Below, in pieces: positions 8,346 to 17,965 of a stretch of 64,000 bases of DNA. The translations under genes were made by a program, and so were the position numbers. This DNA comes from Hermodarchaeum sp048939595 (GTDB taxonomy: Archaea; Asgardarchaeota; Hermodarchaeia; Hermodarchaeales; Hermodarchaeaceae): positions 19,012 to 83,011 of the forward strand of contig JBHLPI010000002.1 of NCBI GenBank assembly GCA_048939595.1, given 5' to 3'. Under the pieces are notes generated by a model, which made no database searches, had not been told where the DNA came from, and worked only from the letters and a program-made list of their open reading frames with translations. Numbering within the stretch: position 1 is the stretch's first letter; each line of letters begins with the position of its first letter.

Positions 8346-8381
8346 TTTTTTTTCTTCTTCCGGTCAAAGGAGAAGTTCGAC

Positions 8382-9980
8382 TCATTGTAGACGTCTTCGT
8401 CGAATGAAGATGCACATTAGTAATGCTATCAGGATTAAAGACCCGAGCAGGAGGACCATTGGGGCGAGCCAGGGATTAAAGAGAGTTGGCGGGATGAGTG
8501 ATATTGTCACAGTGATAGTATTACTCCAAGGTCCCAGTAGGTTTGAGTTATCACGAGCACGAACGCGAAAATAGTAGGTGCCTATTGGAGGATTGGAGAG
8601 AAGTTGATTCGTGGCATTTTCATTCCATGTTCGGTCAGGGATATCAAAGAGGGGGGTTGTATCCATTTGGAGTTCATATCCATCGATTGTGCCATCCCCG
8701 TCGTAGGCTTGGGCCCATGAAATGATAAGTGTACCATATGGATTCAGGATTGTTGGGGGAAGTAATTCCACTGGTCCCGGACTGGTTTCACCATCAAACC
8801 CGAACTTGACTAGGAATCCATTCGTTGTGTCGCCCAGCCAACCCATAGTTGTGCCGGCGAAATAGTGAGTGTTGACACCTGTGGTAAACCCGAAAGGTTG
8901 ACAGGGACCAGCACCGCCCCATGCTCGCTCCCAATTGAACTCCCCGGTGCTGTTGAAGTTGAGTAGATTAGCTCGATATCCTGCGACAGAATCTTCATAA
9001 TGAGCTCCAACAAAGACCGTGTCTTCAGTGGCAAAAAGACCAAGCCCTTCGTGGTTTAATCCTGTATTCCTGACCGTCTCCCAGAGCAGGGAATTGGTGC
9101 TATTGTATTTGCGCAGAAAAAGGGCACCAGTAGTAGTGGTGCTATAAGATAGGGAAGAACCGGTGACGTACACACTTTCATTGCATACAGTAACTGCACG
9201 TGCAAGGTCCTTTTGACCGGCACCCCAAGTTGTATTCCATACTTGAATACCTGTGAATGAGTATTTGGCGAGGAAGGCGTTGTTGCTTGATCCATCCCAA
9301 AGACTACCATAATCGCCCACGAGATAAACACCATCGTCTCCCACAGCAATTCCGAAACTGCGATCAACATCTGCTAGATCCCATGCTTCGGACCAGAGCT
9401 CTGTTCCGTCAAAATTAAATTTGGCGATAAGCGCATCCGCATCGTTGGTACTTGATCGCTGCAAAATTCCCCCAACGTAGACTCCATCTAATCCGATTGC
9501 GACGCTGGTAAACCATTCAGAGGAGAAATTTCCAAAGGAGACATTCCATAATTCGTTCCCGTTGAAATCTAATTTTAGGAGAAGCCCATTTATTCCATAG
9601 GGACCTGTGGTGGTTTTTCCAGCTAAATATAGCGCATCATCTGAGGTGGCTAAGGCATAGGTGGCTTCATCAACTGGGGTATTCCAAGTTAGGTTCCAAA
9701 ATTGTTCTCCCTCGGTCGAGTATTTTACAAGAAAAATATTCTCGTTCACAATATCAGCTAAATTGTGGCTAGTTCCCGCAACAAAGACTGCGCCAGTTGT
9801 GAATGCCGTAGCAGCAAAACCGTCATTTTGAGGGCGCGTCCAAAGTACTCCCCAAGGCTCGCCAAGGGCCATTGTGCTTGCTTCTAAGAGAAGTGGTTGG
9901 TGGGCTGTGAACATTGTTGAAGTGATTAGACCTGTTAAAAGAACTGAAAGGATGAGGAAAGCCGTTCCGTGGGGTTTCAT
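8382..9980 (-). CDS. secreted beta-propeller protein with fibronectin-III-like domain and C-terminal anchor, 532 aa
   Basis: Residues 1-36 form a signal-like hydrophobic segment (FLILSVLLTGLITSTMF). Residues about 40-400 contain seven or so repeats of the SBBP/beta-propeller type, each with a pattern such as GVYVGG...DALIAKFNFDG.ELW. Residues about 405-495 are FN3-like (YEL.MDTTPLFD, YYFRVRARDNS). A membrane helix (APMVLLLGSLILIALLMCIF) and an IRRRR tail close the protein. This is a surface-anchored adhesin or scaffold rather than an enzyme: I see no catalytic motif. The anchor style matches that of the C25 protease at 2311-5787. Confidence 0.8.
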   Translation of the reverse strand: MKPHGTAFLILSVLLTGLITSTMFTAHQPLLLEASTMALGEPWGVLWTRPQNDGFAATAFTTGAVFVAGTSHNLADIVNENIFLVKYSTEGEQFWNLTWNTPVDEATYALATSDDALYLAGKTTTGPYGINGLLLKLDFNGNELWNVSFGNFSSEWFTSVAIGLDGVYVGGILQRSSTNDADALIAKFNFDGTELWSEAWDLADVDRSFGIAVGDDGVYLVGDYGSLWDGSSNNAFLAKYSFTGIQVWNTTWGAGQKDLARAVTVCNESVYVTGSSLSYSTTTTGALFLRKYNSTNSLLWETVRNTGLNHEGLGLFATEDTVFVGAHYEDSVAGYRANLLNFNSTGEFNWERAWGGAGPCQPFGFTTGVNTHYFAGTTMGWLGDTTNGFLVKFGFDGETSPGPVELLPPTILNPYGTLIISWAQAYDGDGTIDGYELQMDTTPLFDIPDRTWNENATNQLLSNPPIGTYYFRVRARDNSNLLGPWSNTITVTISLIPPTLFNPWLAPMVLLLGSLILIALLMCIFIRRRRLQ

Positions 9981-10061
9981 GGTTCATATGACCTCGGTTC
10001 GTCCTTTGGTTTATCCATCAGTTCAGGTATTTGAGGCTTCGTTTCAAGGCAGACGTTAGCT

Positions 10062-10505
10062 TTAAAGGCTTTTGAGGGCTTGGCGGATTTTCTCGGCTTG
10101 TTGTTGCATCTTCTCATCAGGTGGTGTCTTCCCATAATCGGGACCAACTTGAAGTCGTAATCCATCACCCTCGAATCGTGGAATTACGTGGATATGAATA
10201 TGGGGGACTTCTTGGAACGCAGCCTTTCCATCCGCAAGCCAGACATTAATTCCCTCACACCGAAGCCCTGATTTCCGAAGAGCTGCTGCAATCTGTCCTG
10301 CAACTTGGAAGAGTCGCCCACCTAGTTGGGAGTCCAATTCCTTCAGATTGGCAGTATGAGCCTTCGGAATGACGAGAGTATGGCCGGGATTGATAGGTCT
10401 GATGTCTAAGAAGGCAATGATTTCGCCGTCCTCATAGACCACATTTGCTGGAATTTCTTTTGCCACAATTTTACAGAAAATGCAATCGGCGGATGATTCA
10501 CTCAT
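10062..10505 (-). CDS. HIT family hydrolase
   Basis: A 147-residue histidine-triad protein. CIFCKI near the N-terminus is a zinc-type motif found in many HIT proteins. FLDIRPINPGHTLVIPK is the conserved strand region, and the triad HIHIHVIP (residues 102-109, nucleophile His104 region) is intact. HIT enzymes hydrolyse nucleoside phosphoramidates or dinucleoside polyphosphates in the cytoplasm. The length is normal for the HINT branch. It lies 57 bases after the membrane phosphodiesterase-like gene in the same direction. Confidence 0.9.
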   Translation of the reverse strand: MSESSADCIFCKIVAKEIPANVVYEDGEIIAFLDIRPINPGHTLVIPKAHTANLKELDSQLGGRLFQVAGQIAAALRKSGLRCEGINVWLADGKAAFQEVPHIHIHVIPRFEGDGLRLQVGPDYGKTPPDEKMQQQAEKIRQALKSL

Positions 10506-10562
10506 AACTGTGACTAGGTGTTTCCCGTTGATAAATGCCTATGTTTGCTATGAGAGAATGAA

Positions 10563-13148
10563 CTACTTGTCAGAGCGCCCTTGATTTAGGATATTATAGA
10601 TCTGTTCAGCATTTGTAATGCTTGCACCATCGACTTTGATCTCTTTGGGATGCACCAGAATTGCATGAGTTTGATTGCCTCCTACACCACCATGATTGCC
10701 AATTAGTTCTTCATAAGCCGCCACCGAGCCATCAGGGTATACAGGACTGACAACTGTAAGGTCCCCTGCACTGGGGAACTCGGCGAGTCGTAAAAGCTGT
10801 TTCACACGGATTTCTTCTCGACCATAGGGAAGGAGGGGGTTTGTGCCATCAACTTCACCAGTTCGTAGTTCTACAGCACCTCCCTTTCCAAGAAGCACGG
10901 GACCGCGATTAGCATCGAGGACTATGACAAAGCCGACGCCTTCATGCGCAACAAGTTTCGATACAAAGCCAGGGACAGTCTTTTCGAAATCTTGTAAAGT
11001 AAGACGCGTGTTTTGTGTCTTGAAATAAATTTGGGCGAGGTTACCAGAGGCACAAACAATCACATCATCGTCTTTCAGATGCTCCCCAGTATCGACTTTG
11101 TCTTCCTGTGTCTTGTTCCGATAGAAGTGCCGTAGGGGATTTTTCGTTCCATTTCCTTCGATTTTCTCTTGCCCAGCATTAAGGTCATCGACCAGTCCAC
11201 CCACATAGCCAACGTGGGCGTCAATGGCTTCGATTTCTCCGACGGAAAGTTTTCCTTCGAGGAGGTTAGCTATGAGCTCCTTAAGGGGCATATCATACCG
11301 CTGTTTGAAGGTCCAACCCGTGGATTGACCATGATCAGAGAGGATGAAGAGGTTGTATGGTCGTGGGGCGACATTCTCGATGGCATGCAGAACACGGCGA
11401 ATTTGTTTATCAAGCCCCCGAAGGGATTTGAGGGCATCGGTGGTCATTGGTCCCGAGTGATGAGCAATTTCGTCATACCCAAGGAAGGTCACATAGATCC
11501 CGGGAACACCCCGGGTGATATTAGTGATGACCATTGAGGCGGAAATGTCGCGCATGAATATATTAGTAGCAGCCCGGACTCCAGGGTAGAATTTGTGCAA
11601 TCTGTTCAAGCGAGGCTTTCGTCGCATGAGAGTTTGTTTGATGATTTGCCCAATTTCGACAAGGAGATCCCAAATGGTATAGATAATGCTGCGATTCATA
11701 GCCCACGGATTCACAAGGTAGTAGTAGAGGTCTTCACTGCGTCGTTTGGCTGCTTGAACATCTGGTTCGGAGAGGGTTGACATCGTGAAGAATGAGTAAG
11801 TAGCATCTCCGCTAACCAAATTACTCACGCTTGAACCTCCATTGCGAAGAATGCCTTTCCCATCTGATGCGCGTTTATCGATGAATTGGGCATCTGGTTG
11901 ATGATTGGAGGTTAGCATGCGATCATCGGTCTTAATATACCAGCGAAATGCGGGGATATCATCGTTGTTCCCATGAAGGATTCCGGCTTGGCAAGAGGAT
12001 GTCATAGAAGGAATTCCACAATCCCAGGTATCAAGTTGATGACTCCCTCGATCCAACAGGTACTGTATCGTAGGCATATACTCTCGTTTCAGGGCTTCCT
12101 GAAGGACTTCGATGCTGAGTCCATCGATTTCTAAAGCAACCATTCCGGGAGTTTGAGGAACGTCTTTAATGTCACCCACCCGTTGGATTTGTGTTGCAAC
12201 GAATTGACTGAAGAAACTACTATCATCGTCAAGTCCCACGACATTAACGATGACGGCATTAATGGCGGCAAAAATTAGTCCCGAAAGAATTGCCGCCCAG
12301 ATATTGACAACTACAAATCCAGGCATGAAGGCACTTAGAATCCAAAGCAAGAAGCCGTTTAATATGAACATGAGGATAAAGGAAATAGCGAATCCTATCC
12401 ACCATCGTGCAACCCATGAGACCATTTTGGTAAAAATGGGGCGGATGAGGATATTTAGGAAAGCAATCACGGCAACAACGATGTAGGCGATACCTAGTCC
12501 ACTCAGGAAATCACCTGTAAAGAGGCCTTGAATTGCGACACCGGGATAAAGGGCTGCAGTAACAAGTAAGCTTAGGGCGTTCAGGTTCCAGATAAGGATG
12601 AGGCGTCCTATTCGAATAGTTGAATATGGTTGCTGTTCCATTTGCCAAATGAGGAAAGCCCCTACAAAAAAGACATTGATGGCTAGTACGCCAAAGAATA
12701 GACCAAGTGCAAGATCCAATATAATGAGAGGGCCACCCGGTGTGAAGGGATAAAAAAGTTTGAAGAAGTAGCTGACGACCCCACCGGTGATGGCAAGAAT
12801 TGATACACCCACGCCCAGAGGAATCGCCCACGGCTTTTTGTAGGCTGTTCCCAGTGCAACGATCATACCAATGATGGATACAATGATGAGTGTGACTCCA
12901 AAAACGAAAAAGAAATTCACTAGTAAAGGCAAGTTGAGTCCAGCATTAGCTATCTCGGTTAAGATTAGGTTGTAAAGGATGGGATCATAGACTGCCAGAT
13001 AATTCAGTTGATCAATCAGATTGACAGGAAGGAGGCTGACAAGGGCTCCGATTATTGCAAAGGCAAACATGAGCACGAAATCGATGCCTGCAATAGTTCG
13101 GACAATGCGAGGAGCTAAGACGACCTCAGGGGTTGTTGATTTGCCCAT
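10563..13148 (-). CDS. membrane protein with alkaline-phosphatase-fold (phosphodiesterase-like) domain, 861 aa
   Basis: ATG at 13148 with AAAGGTG upstream. About the first 320 residues hold many membrane helices. The second half of these resembles the four-helix holin-superfamily-IV module (ALSLLVTAALYPGVAIQGLF, AIVAFLNILIRPIFTK-like, ILNGFLLWILSAFMPGF). Residues about 350-830 are of the alkaline phosphatase / nucleotide pyrophosphatase fold. Metal and nucleophile motifs are VALEIDGLS, a Thr/Ser in IPSMTSS, FLGYDEIAHHSGP and FILSDHGQS. The active site probably works on phosphoesters at the membrane surface; the substrate (nucleotides, lipids or glycans) cannot be told. Confidence 0.8.
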   Translation of the reverse strand: MGKSTTPEVVLAPRIVRTIAGIDFVLMFAFAIIGALVSLLPVNLIDQLNYLAVYDPILYNLILTEIANAGLNLPLLVNFFFVFGVTLIIVSIIGMIVALGTAYKKPWAIPLGVGVSILAITGGVVSYFFKLFYPFTPGGPLIILDLALGLFFGVLAINVFFVGAFLIWQMEQQPYSTIRIGRLILIWNLNALSLLVTAALYPGVAIQGLFTGDFLSGLGIAYIVVAVIAFLNILIRPIFTKMVSWVARWWIGFAISFILMFILNGFLLWILSAFMPGFVVVNIWAAILSGLIFAAINAVIVNVVGLDDDSSFFSQFVATQIQRVGDIKDVPQTPGMVALEIDGLSIEVLQEALKREYMPTIQYLLDRGSHQLDTWDCGIPSMTSSCQAGILHGNNDDIPAFRWYIKTDDRMLTSNHQPDAQFIDKRASDGKGILRNGGSSVSNLVSGDATYSFFTMSTLSEPDVQAAKRRSEDLYYYLVNPWAMNRSIIYTIWDLLVEIGQIIKQTLMRRKPRLNRLHKFYPGVRAATNIFMRDISASMVITNITRGVPGIYVTFLGYDEIAHHSGPMTTDALKSLRGLDKQIRRVLHAIENVAPRPYNLFILSDHGQSTGWTFKQRYDMPLKELIANLLEGKLSVGEIEAIDAHVGYVGGLVDDLNAGQEKIEGNGTKNPLRHFYRNKTQEDKVDTGEHLKDDDVIVCASGNLAQIYFKTQNTRLTLQDFEKTVPGFVSKLVAHEGVGFVIVLDANRGPVLLGKGGAVELRTGEVDGTNPLLPYGREEIRVKQLLRLAEFPSAGDLTVVSPVYPDGSVAAYEELIGNHGGVGGNQTHAILVHPKEIKVDGASITNAEQIYNILNQGRSDK

Positions 13149-13307
13149 AATATCGCACCTTTAGGGGTCAACAGGGGGTATCAAGAGTGTTGATGCCTAT
13201 TATCTTATTGTTTTTCTGATTTTCAAATGATCTTGTGTGTGGCTGCGAAAGTTATTTGTGGCATCTCTCTAGACGGATTGCATAATTTTGCGTTTGGTGT
13301 GTTGACC

Positions 13308-15140
13308 ATGAAAGGTTGGACTGGACAGCTATTACGTGTAAATTTAACGAATAAAGAAACTATGGTTGAAACAATTCCAAAAGATGTTGCCCTGCAGTTT
13401 GTGGGTGGTCGGGGATTTGCAGCGAAAATTCTTTGGGATGAGGTTCCTCGTGGGACCGAACCTTTGTCTCCAGGTAATAAATTCATTGCAGCCGTAGGAC
13501 CGCTTTCAGGACTACCGATGCCAAATGTGGGGAAAACAGTTGTAGCGTCAAAAAGTCCATTGACAGGTATTTATGGTGATGGAAATTTGGGGTCTCATTT
13601 TGGTGCTCAACTACGTCGATCAGGTTACGATTTGGTTGTCATCGAAGGGAAAGCGGAGAAGCCTGTTTATATTCTCATTGAAGATGCTAATGTTCAAATT
13701 TTGGATGCAGATAAGTTATGGGGAAAAGGAGCTTTTGAGGCTGAACAGAAACTAGAGGATTTACATGGCAAGAATATTGGCACCTTAATGATTGGGCAAG
13801 GCGGCGAGAACTTAGTAAAGTATGCTGTAGTTCGTTCTATGATGGGACGAGCTGGGGGGCGACCTGGTATGGGTGCCGTTATGGGTTCTAAACACCTGAA
13901 GGCGTTAGTTGCCAAAGGAAGTAAGAGTCCAGAAATTGCTGACCCTGAAGCTTTTCGACAATTAGGTCGGGAAGGTTTCAAAGACATTCGCGAGAAGCCT
14001 AGTTATGATCACTGGATGACTCAAGGAACCATGCTAATTCACGCGTGGTGTCAAGAATATAGTGTCTTGCCCAGTTACAATTTCAAGGAGGGACAATTCG
14101 AACACGCGGAAGCATTGAATGGGGATACTATGGAGGCTATGAAAGAAAAGACCCATGGCTGTCCTAGTTGTACCATGCAATGCGGTCACTGCGTTAAGGA
14201 CGCTGAAGGGAAATTGGCTGAACTTGATTACGAAAATGTTGCCCTCCTAGGTTCAAATATTGGGATGCGAGATCTCCGCGAAGTCGCAACATTGAATCGA
14301 TTGGCTGATGAATATGGACTCGATACAATTTCTCTTGGGAATACAATTGGGTTTGCCATGGAAGCATCGGAGAGAGGACTTCTCAAAGAGAAGCTCGATT
14401 GGGGAGACTATCAGGCTGTAAAGCAGCTCATTACTGATATTGCCTTCCGACGGGGAACCCTCGGGTCAGCGCTTGCAGAGGGAACCCGCAATTTTGCCCA
14501 AACACTCGGTAAGAATGCTTTGGATTTTGCTATGCAAATCAAAGGGCTTGAAATTTCTGGCTATGATTGTCATGCAGCCCCAGGCATGGCCCTAGCATTT
14601 GGTGTATGTTCAATTGGTGCACATCACAAGGAGAGCTGGATAATTACCTATGAAGTGGACGTGGGTCGAGAATCCTATGATGAGAACAAAGTAGACAAGG
14701 TCATAGAACTCCAACGCATTCGAGGGGGTATGTTCGAACAACTCGTTGGCTGTAGATTTCCTTGGATCGAAGTGGGTTTTGGCCTTGAATGGTACCCCAA
14801 ATACTTTGCCGCTGCAACCGGGTTAAAATGGACTTTGGATGACTTTTGGACTATTGCCGACCGAGTCTACTCGCTAGTTCGTTCCTATGGAGTTCGCGAG
14901 TTGAATGGTGAATGGGACCAAATGTTAGACCATCCCCCTGCTCGCTGGTTTAAAGAACCCTTGTCTTGCGGGCCACTGACAGGTGCAACGCTGGACAAGG
15001 CGGGTTATGAGCAGATGCTCTCCTGGTATTATCAAAAACGAGGATGGGATGACCGTGGAATCCCTACAAAGAAACGCCTTCGAGAGCAGGGTCTTGATTG
15101 GGTTATTCCTGGCCTTGAAGAAGTAACAAACCTAACTTAA
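13308..15140 (+). CDS. aor: aldehyde:ferredoxin oxidoreductase
   Basis: The ATG at 13308 begins MKGWTGQLLRVNLTNK, the usual N-terminus of the family, so an upstream in-frame extension is rejected. The 610 residues are of normal length. The phosphate/pterin-binding loop GGRGFAAKILWDEV and the [4Fe-4S] cysteines GCPSCTMQCGHC (about 283-291), plus the distal Cys in LVGCRFPW (about 481), are present. These enzymes hold a tungsten (or molybdenum) bis-pterin and oxidise aldehydes to acids with ferredoxin. Substrate class within the family is not visible. The gene stands alone and is convergent with the V4R-like gene. Confidence 0.93.
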   Translation: MKGWTGQLLRVNLTNKETMVETIPKDVALQFVGGRGFAAKILWDEVPRGTEPLSPGNKFIAAVGPLSGLPMPNVGKTVVASKSPLTGIYGDGNLGSHFGAQLRRSGYDLVVIEGKAEKPVYILIEDANVQILDADKLWGKGAFEAEQKLEDLHGKNIGTLMIGQGGENLVKYAVVRSMMGRAGGRPGMGAVMGSKHLKALVAKGSKSPEIADPEAFRQLGREGFKDIREKPSYDHWMTQGTMLIHAWCQEYSVLPSYNFKEGQFEHAEALNGDTMEAMKEKTHGCPSCTMQCGHCVKDAEGKLAELDYENVALLGSNIGMRDLREVATLNRLADEYGLDTISLGNTIGFAMEASERGLLKEKLDWGDYQAVKQLITDIAFRRGTLGSALAEGTRNFAQTLGKNALDFAMQIKGLEISGYDCHAAPGMALAFGVCSIGAHHKESWIITYEVDVGRESYDENKVDKVIELQRIRGGMFEQLVGCRFPWIEVGFGLEWYPKYFAAATGLKWTLDDFWTIADRVYSLVRSYGVRELNGEWDQMLDHPPARWFKEPLSCGPLTGATLDKAGYEQMLSWYYQKRGWDDRGIPTKKRLREQGLDWVIPGLEEVTNLT

Positions 15141-15162
15141 CCAGCGTTTCTCGGAAACGTTC

Positions 15163-15720
15163 CTAATCAGCTTTATCAGCGAAACTGATTCGAAAGACAC
15201 AATGAGAGGCCCCTTGGAGGCGACTCTCAATTTGGGTAACACGAGCCACGTAGAGAACCTGAAGATTATCAATCCAATGCTGAAGAAGTCCCTCAAGCAT
15301 TCCTGAGACAAGTTCGCAATATCGGAGATCCATTTCTGCTTCGAAGGTATCCTGAGAGCATATTGGGCAAGATTTGGTTCGAAGCAGAAGAGTTCGATCA
15401 TCGGTAAACTCCATGGAATCCGGTGGAGCACCAGTGGCTAATTTCCAATTCCGTGCTAGATACTCATCAACACGGTTCAAAAAAAGGTCAGCAGAATTGG
15501 GATAGAAATCTTCTTGAGGTTCTCCATAACGAGCTACCAGCCCGAGTAAAAGAGGTGTTGTCACGGTTTTTCCTAGCGAATGAAGAGCGCGTTCGATTGC
15601 GGTAGGGTTACCTGCATGTTCAACAGAAAGAGCTTCGACTAATCGAAGATAAAAGATTGGCATTAGGGGGCCTGAGAATAGTGGTGGTCTTTCCTGTGTG
15701 ATTTCATCCTCGGGTGTCAT
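15163..15720 (-). CDS. V4R-like domain protein, 185 aa
   Basis: The C-terminal 75 residues fit the V4R (4-vinyl-reductase / hydrocarbon-binding) pattern. CPIC near residue 118 is followed by YCELVSGMLEGLLQHWIDNL, and then by ASHCVFRISF at the end, the usual C-x-F-x(I/V) finish. The first 95 residues are helical (LMPIFYLRLVEALSVEHAGN). V4R domains bind small hydrophobic ligands or metals and often act in sensory or assembly roles. It is the last gene of the CDC48 operon, 41 bases after the SPFH-like gene. Assignment is moderate. Confidence 0.55.
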   Translation of the reverse strand: MTPEDEITQERPPLFSGPLMPIFYLRLVEALSVEHAGNPTAIERALHSLGKTVTTPLLLGLVARYGEPQEDFYPNSADLFLNRVDEYLARNWKLATGAPPDSMEFTDDRTLLLRTKSCPICSQDTFEAEMDLRYCELVSGMLEGLLQHWIDNLQVLYVARVTQIESRLQGASHCVFRISFADKAD

Positions 15721-15761
15721 TCTTGACCATTCTCCATCAGCTGAACAAATTATTCCAGTTG

Positions 15762-17009
15762 TTAGTCATTGTTTTCAGAAGCATCATCTTTTTCTTCCGT
15801 AGCTTTTTCAGATTTTTCGGGGATTTTCGCCTTCGCCTTTTCCTTGCGGGGTGTTCTGGCAGGAGCACGCTCACGGAGTTGACGCTCTGCTTCCGCTAAC
15901 GGACCAGTTGGAATTGTTGCAGGTAAGGTGGGAGCCTGTCCGGTTTTTTCAGCAATTTCTACAGACTTCTCAGCCCATAATACTTGTGCTGGGTGTACCC
16001 CAGCTACACGCCAGTAGAAGAAGCGGTCCCATAGTTTCTCTTCAATAGATAATACGCCAGCTGATAGAGACACAAGGTTTAAGCCCAGTCGTTGAAAAGC
16101 CTTTGCTACGATTTTCCGGACTTCATCTCGAATTTCTGCTTCATCTCGTAAAGCGCTCATGAATTCGTGCTCAGAAAACTTATCTCGCATAACATTGTCG
16201 ATTAGAGTCTTGAGATATTCTACTAGCTCCTGGGAATTCATCGGAATACGCTGTTCATGGAGATTTGAAATGAGTTCTCGGGCATCATCGACGACAAAGG
16301 CGAAAAGAAGTCCATAAGGTTCCTGGAGCCGAACCGACCGTTGAAAGATGGTCTTGGCCTCTTTTCCTTCCCCAGTAGTTACTGGTATATCAAATTCTTC
16401 TCGGCGCCAGGACTTGCCAGTCCACGTGAGTCGAGCAAGGTCAGAGGTTTGAGTAACACCAGTATTTGCATAGACATGAACACGTCCAGTGTAGATATAG
16501 ACAATATTAGTTTTGAACCCTTGTCCTCGCCAGCCTGTCTTAATCAGAGGTGATGGAAAGGTTTCGATGGTATAGGGAGTTTCGCTGGGTTCCCAAATCT
16601 CATATACTTTGAATTCGCGATTGCCGTTATTGAATTCTTCACCATATGCACAGCAAAGCCAATCGGGGGGAACATAGATTTTTGCATCTTTTTCAAGGAT
16701 TTCGATTTGCTCCATATCCCGCTCCAAATCTGGAGGGTGGTAGATAAAGAGAGGTAGCCGCGAATCTGATTCTTGGATTTCGGTCCCAGATGGGAGCTTG
16801 CGAGTTATTGTGTTGCCGGTAGAAAAGCCACCAAAGGCGGCAAGCCGAGTGAGTCGCCGAAAAGCGCGGATTGCTTGGGCGCCACGATCCTTGTGTGGGG
16901 CTTGGATCATTTGTGTCCAATACGTTTGTCCACCAAGGTCACCGATAGGTATACTGGGGTTGGGACCAAGATGAGGATCTGGTGCCATTAAACAGATAGT
17001 TTTTGCCAC
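15762..17009 (-). CDS. SPFH/band-7-like protein with charged C-terminal tail, 415 aa
   Basis: GTG start at 17009, with GGAGG eight bases upstream. Residues about 155-335 resemble an SPFH (band 7) domain. They have a beta-rich start (IVYIYTGRVHVYANTGV, RSVRLQEPYGLLFAFVVDD), then LVEYLKTLIDNVMRDKF, and a helix ending KAFQRLGLNLVSLSAGVLS. In SPFH proteins the sentence G-L-x-L-x-S-(L/I) ends the domain. There is no membrane helix, unlike stomatins; the cytosolic YdjI/virion-core branch is the closest idea. The last 50 residues are Lys/Glu-rich and probably disordered. Co-transcribed with CDC48 and the PH-like gene (62-base gap). Confidence 0.5.
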   Translation of the reverse strand: MAKTICLMAPDPHLGPNPSIPIGDLGGQTYWTQMIQAPHKDRGAQAIRAFRRLTRLAAFGGFSTGNTITRKLPSGTEIQESDSRLPLFIYHPPDLERDMEQIEILEKDAKIYVPPDWLCCAYGEEFNNGNREFKVYEIWEPSETPYTIETFPSPLIKTGWRGQGFKTNIVYIYTGRVHVYANTGVTQTSDLARLTWTGKSWRREEFDIPVTTGEGKEAKTIFQRSVRLQEPYGLLFAFVVDDARELISNLHEQRIPMNSQELVEYLKTLIDNVMRDKFSEHEFMSALRDEAEIRDEVRKIVAKAFQRLGLNLVSLSAGVLSIEEKLWDRFFYWRVAGVHPAQVLWAEKSVEIAEKTGQAPTLPATIPTGPLAEAERQLRERAPARTPRKEKAKAKIPEKSEKATEEKDDASENND

Positions 17010-17071
17010 AGTGAAAGCCTCCTTCGCATATTTGCGAATACGTCTAACTTCAAATAACTATTGGTGAAAGG

Positions 17072-17920
17072 TCAAAATCCCGTGATTTCATACCGGTCTC
17101 CAAGTCGTTCTGCTTTTGATTCCTCCTTACTACGCCAATCTTCGATGAATTGTTGGGTTTTGTGTTGAATAACCGAATTGGCGGATTGGGCAATCCAATC
17201 CATGGAGATATGCACATGATCTCCACGGAGTACAACAGTTCTTGCCACCGCATCATAATACCCCCCTTGCCCCTTTTTCCCTAGGTAGGAGACAAAGGTC
17301 GTGAATAACTTTTGAGCCTTATTGTTATAACTTTGTAGCATACTCTCAGGAACTGCGGTCATTTGTCTAATAATGCGCTTTCCAATGAGGTCATAGATGG
17401 CGGTTTCTGTTGTAGATTCATGTTTGACTCCACTTTCTAACAGTGTGTAGAAGTCAATGGGTCCAGTGAAACAGCTCTTAAAGAAGTCATGGCTGGTTCG
17501 CTGAAAATCGAGCAACTCACCTGTTGCCTTAATGTAGATAACCTCTTGCACACCATCAGAGCGCTCCACAACGAGGCTGATATGTTTCTTCCATTTACTG
17601 TAACTTTCTGGATTTTCCTGGAGTTCGGAAAGAAACACCAGAGGTGCATTGAAGAAGACTTTGCTGTGTTTGAACGCTTTTTCTAATTCGCCCTTATATG
17701 CTTCAGTTGGTGGAAGACCTTGAACTTCTGCAACGAATGCAGCTCGAAAGCTTGTCAGGATGAAATGACCATCCTGACCCTTCACCATCAAAGATTCTCT
17801 CCCTGCTCGAACGCCTTTGGCAATTTTAGCTTTTGCAACGAGGAGTAACGTTTCATCAGCTTTGGGGAGAATGCTTTTTGCAATGGTCAGTTTTTCAGTT
17901 GGTTCCAGTTCCCAAGTCAA
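17072..17920 (-). CDS. PH-like domain hypothetical protein, 282 aa
   Basis: TTG start at 17920, with AAGGT eight bases upstream; no ATG is available at the family-like N-terminus. Residues 20-135 look like a pleckstrin-homology-type barrel: ESLMVKGQDGHFILTSFRAA followed by FVAEVQ, and later KHISLVVERSDGVQEVIYI. The C-terminal half is helical with a conserved-looking VVLRGDHVHISMDWIAQSAN. No catalytic motif. It lies 45 bases after CDC48 and before the SPFH-like gene in one operon. A partner or adaptor role for the AAA+ machine is inference. Confidence 0.5.
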   Translation of the reverse strand: MTWELEPTEKLTIAKSILPKADETLLLVAKAKIAKGVRAGRESLMVKGQDGHFILTSFRAAFVAEVQGLPPTEAYKGELEKAFKHSKVFFNAPLVFLSELQENPESYSKWKKHISLVVERSDGVQEVIYIKATGELLDFQRTSHDFFKSCFTGPIDFYTLLESGVKHESTTETAIYDLIGKRIIRQMTAVPESMLQSYNNKAQKLFTTFVSYLGKKGQGGYYDAVARTVVLRGDHVHISMDWIAQSANSVIQHKTQQFIEDWRSKEESKAERLGDRYEITGF

Positions 17921-17965
17921 TGAGATTTACCTTCCTTTCTTTATTGTATAATTTGAGTTATTTCA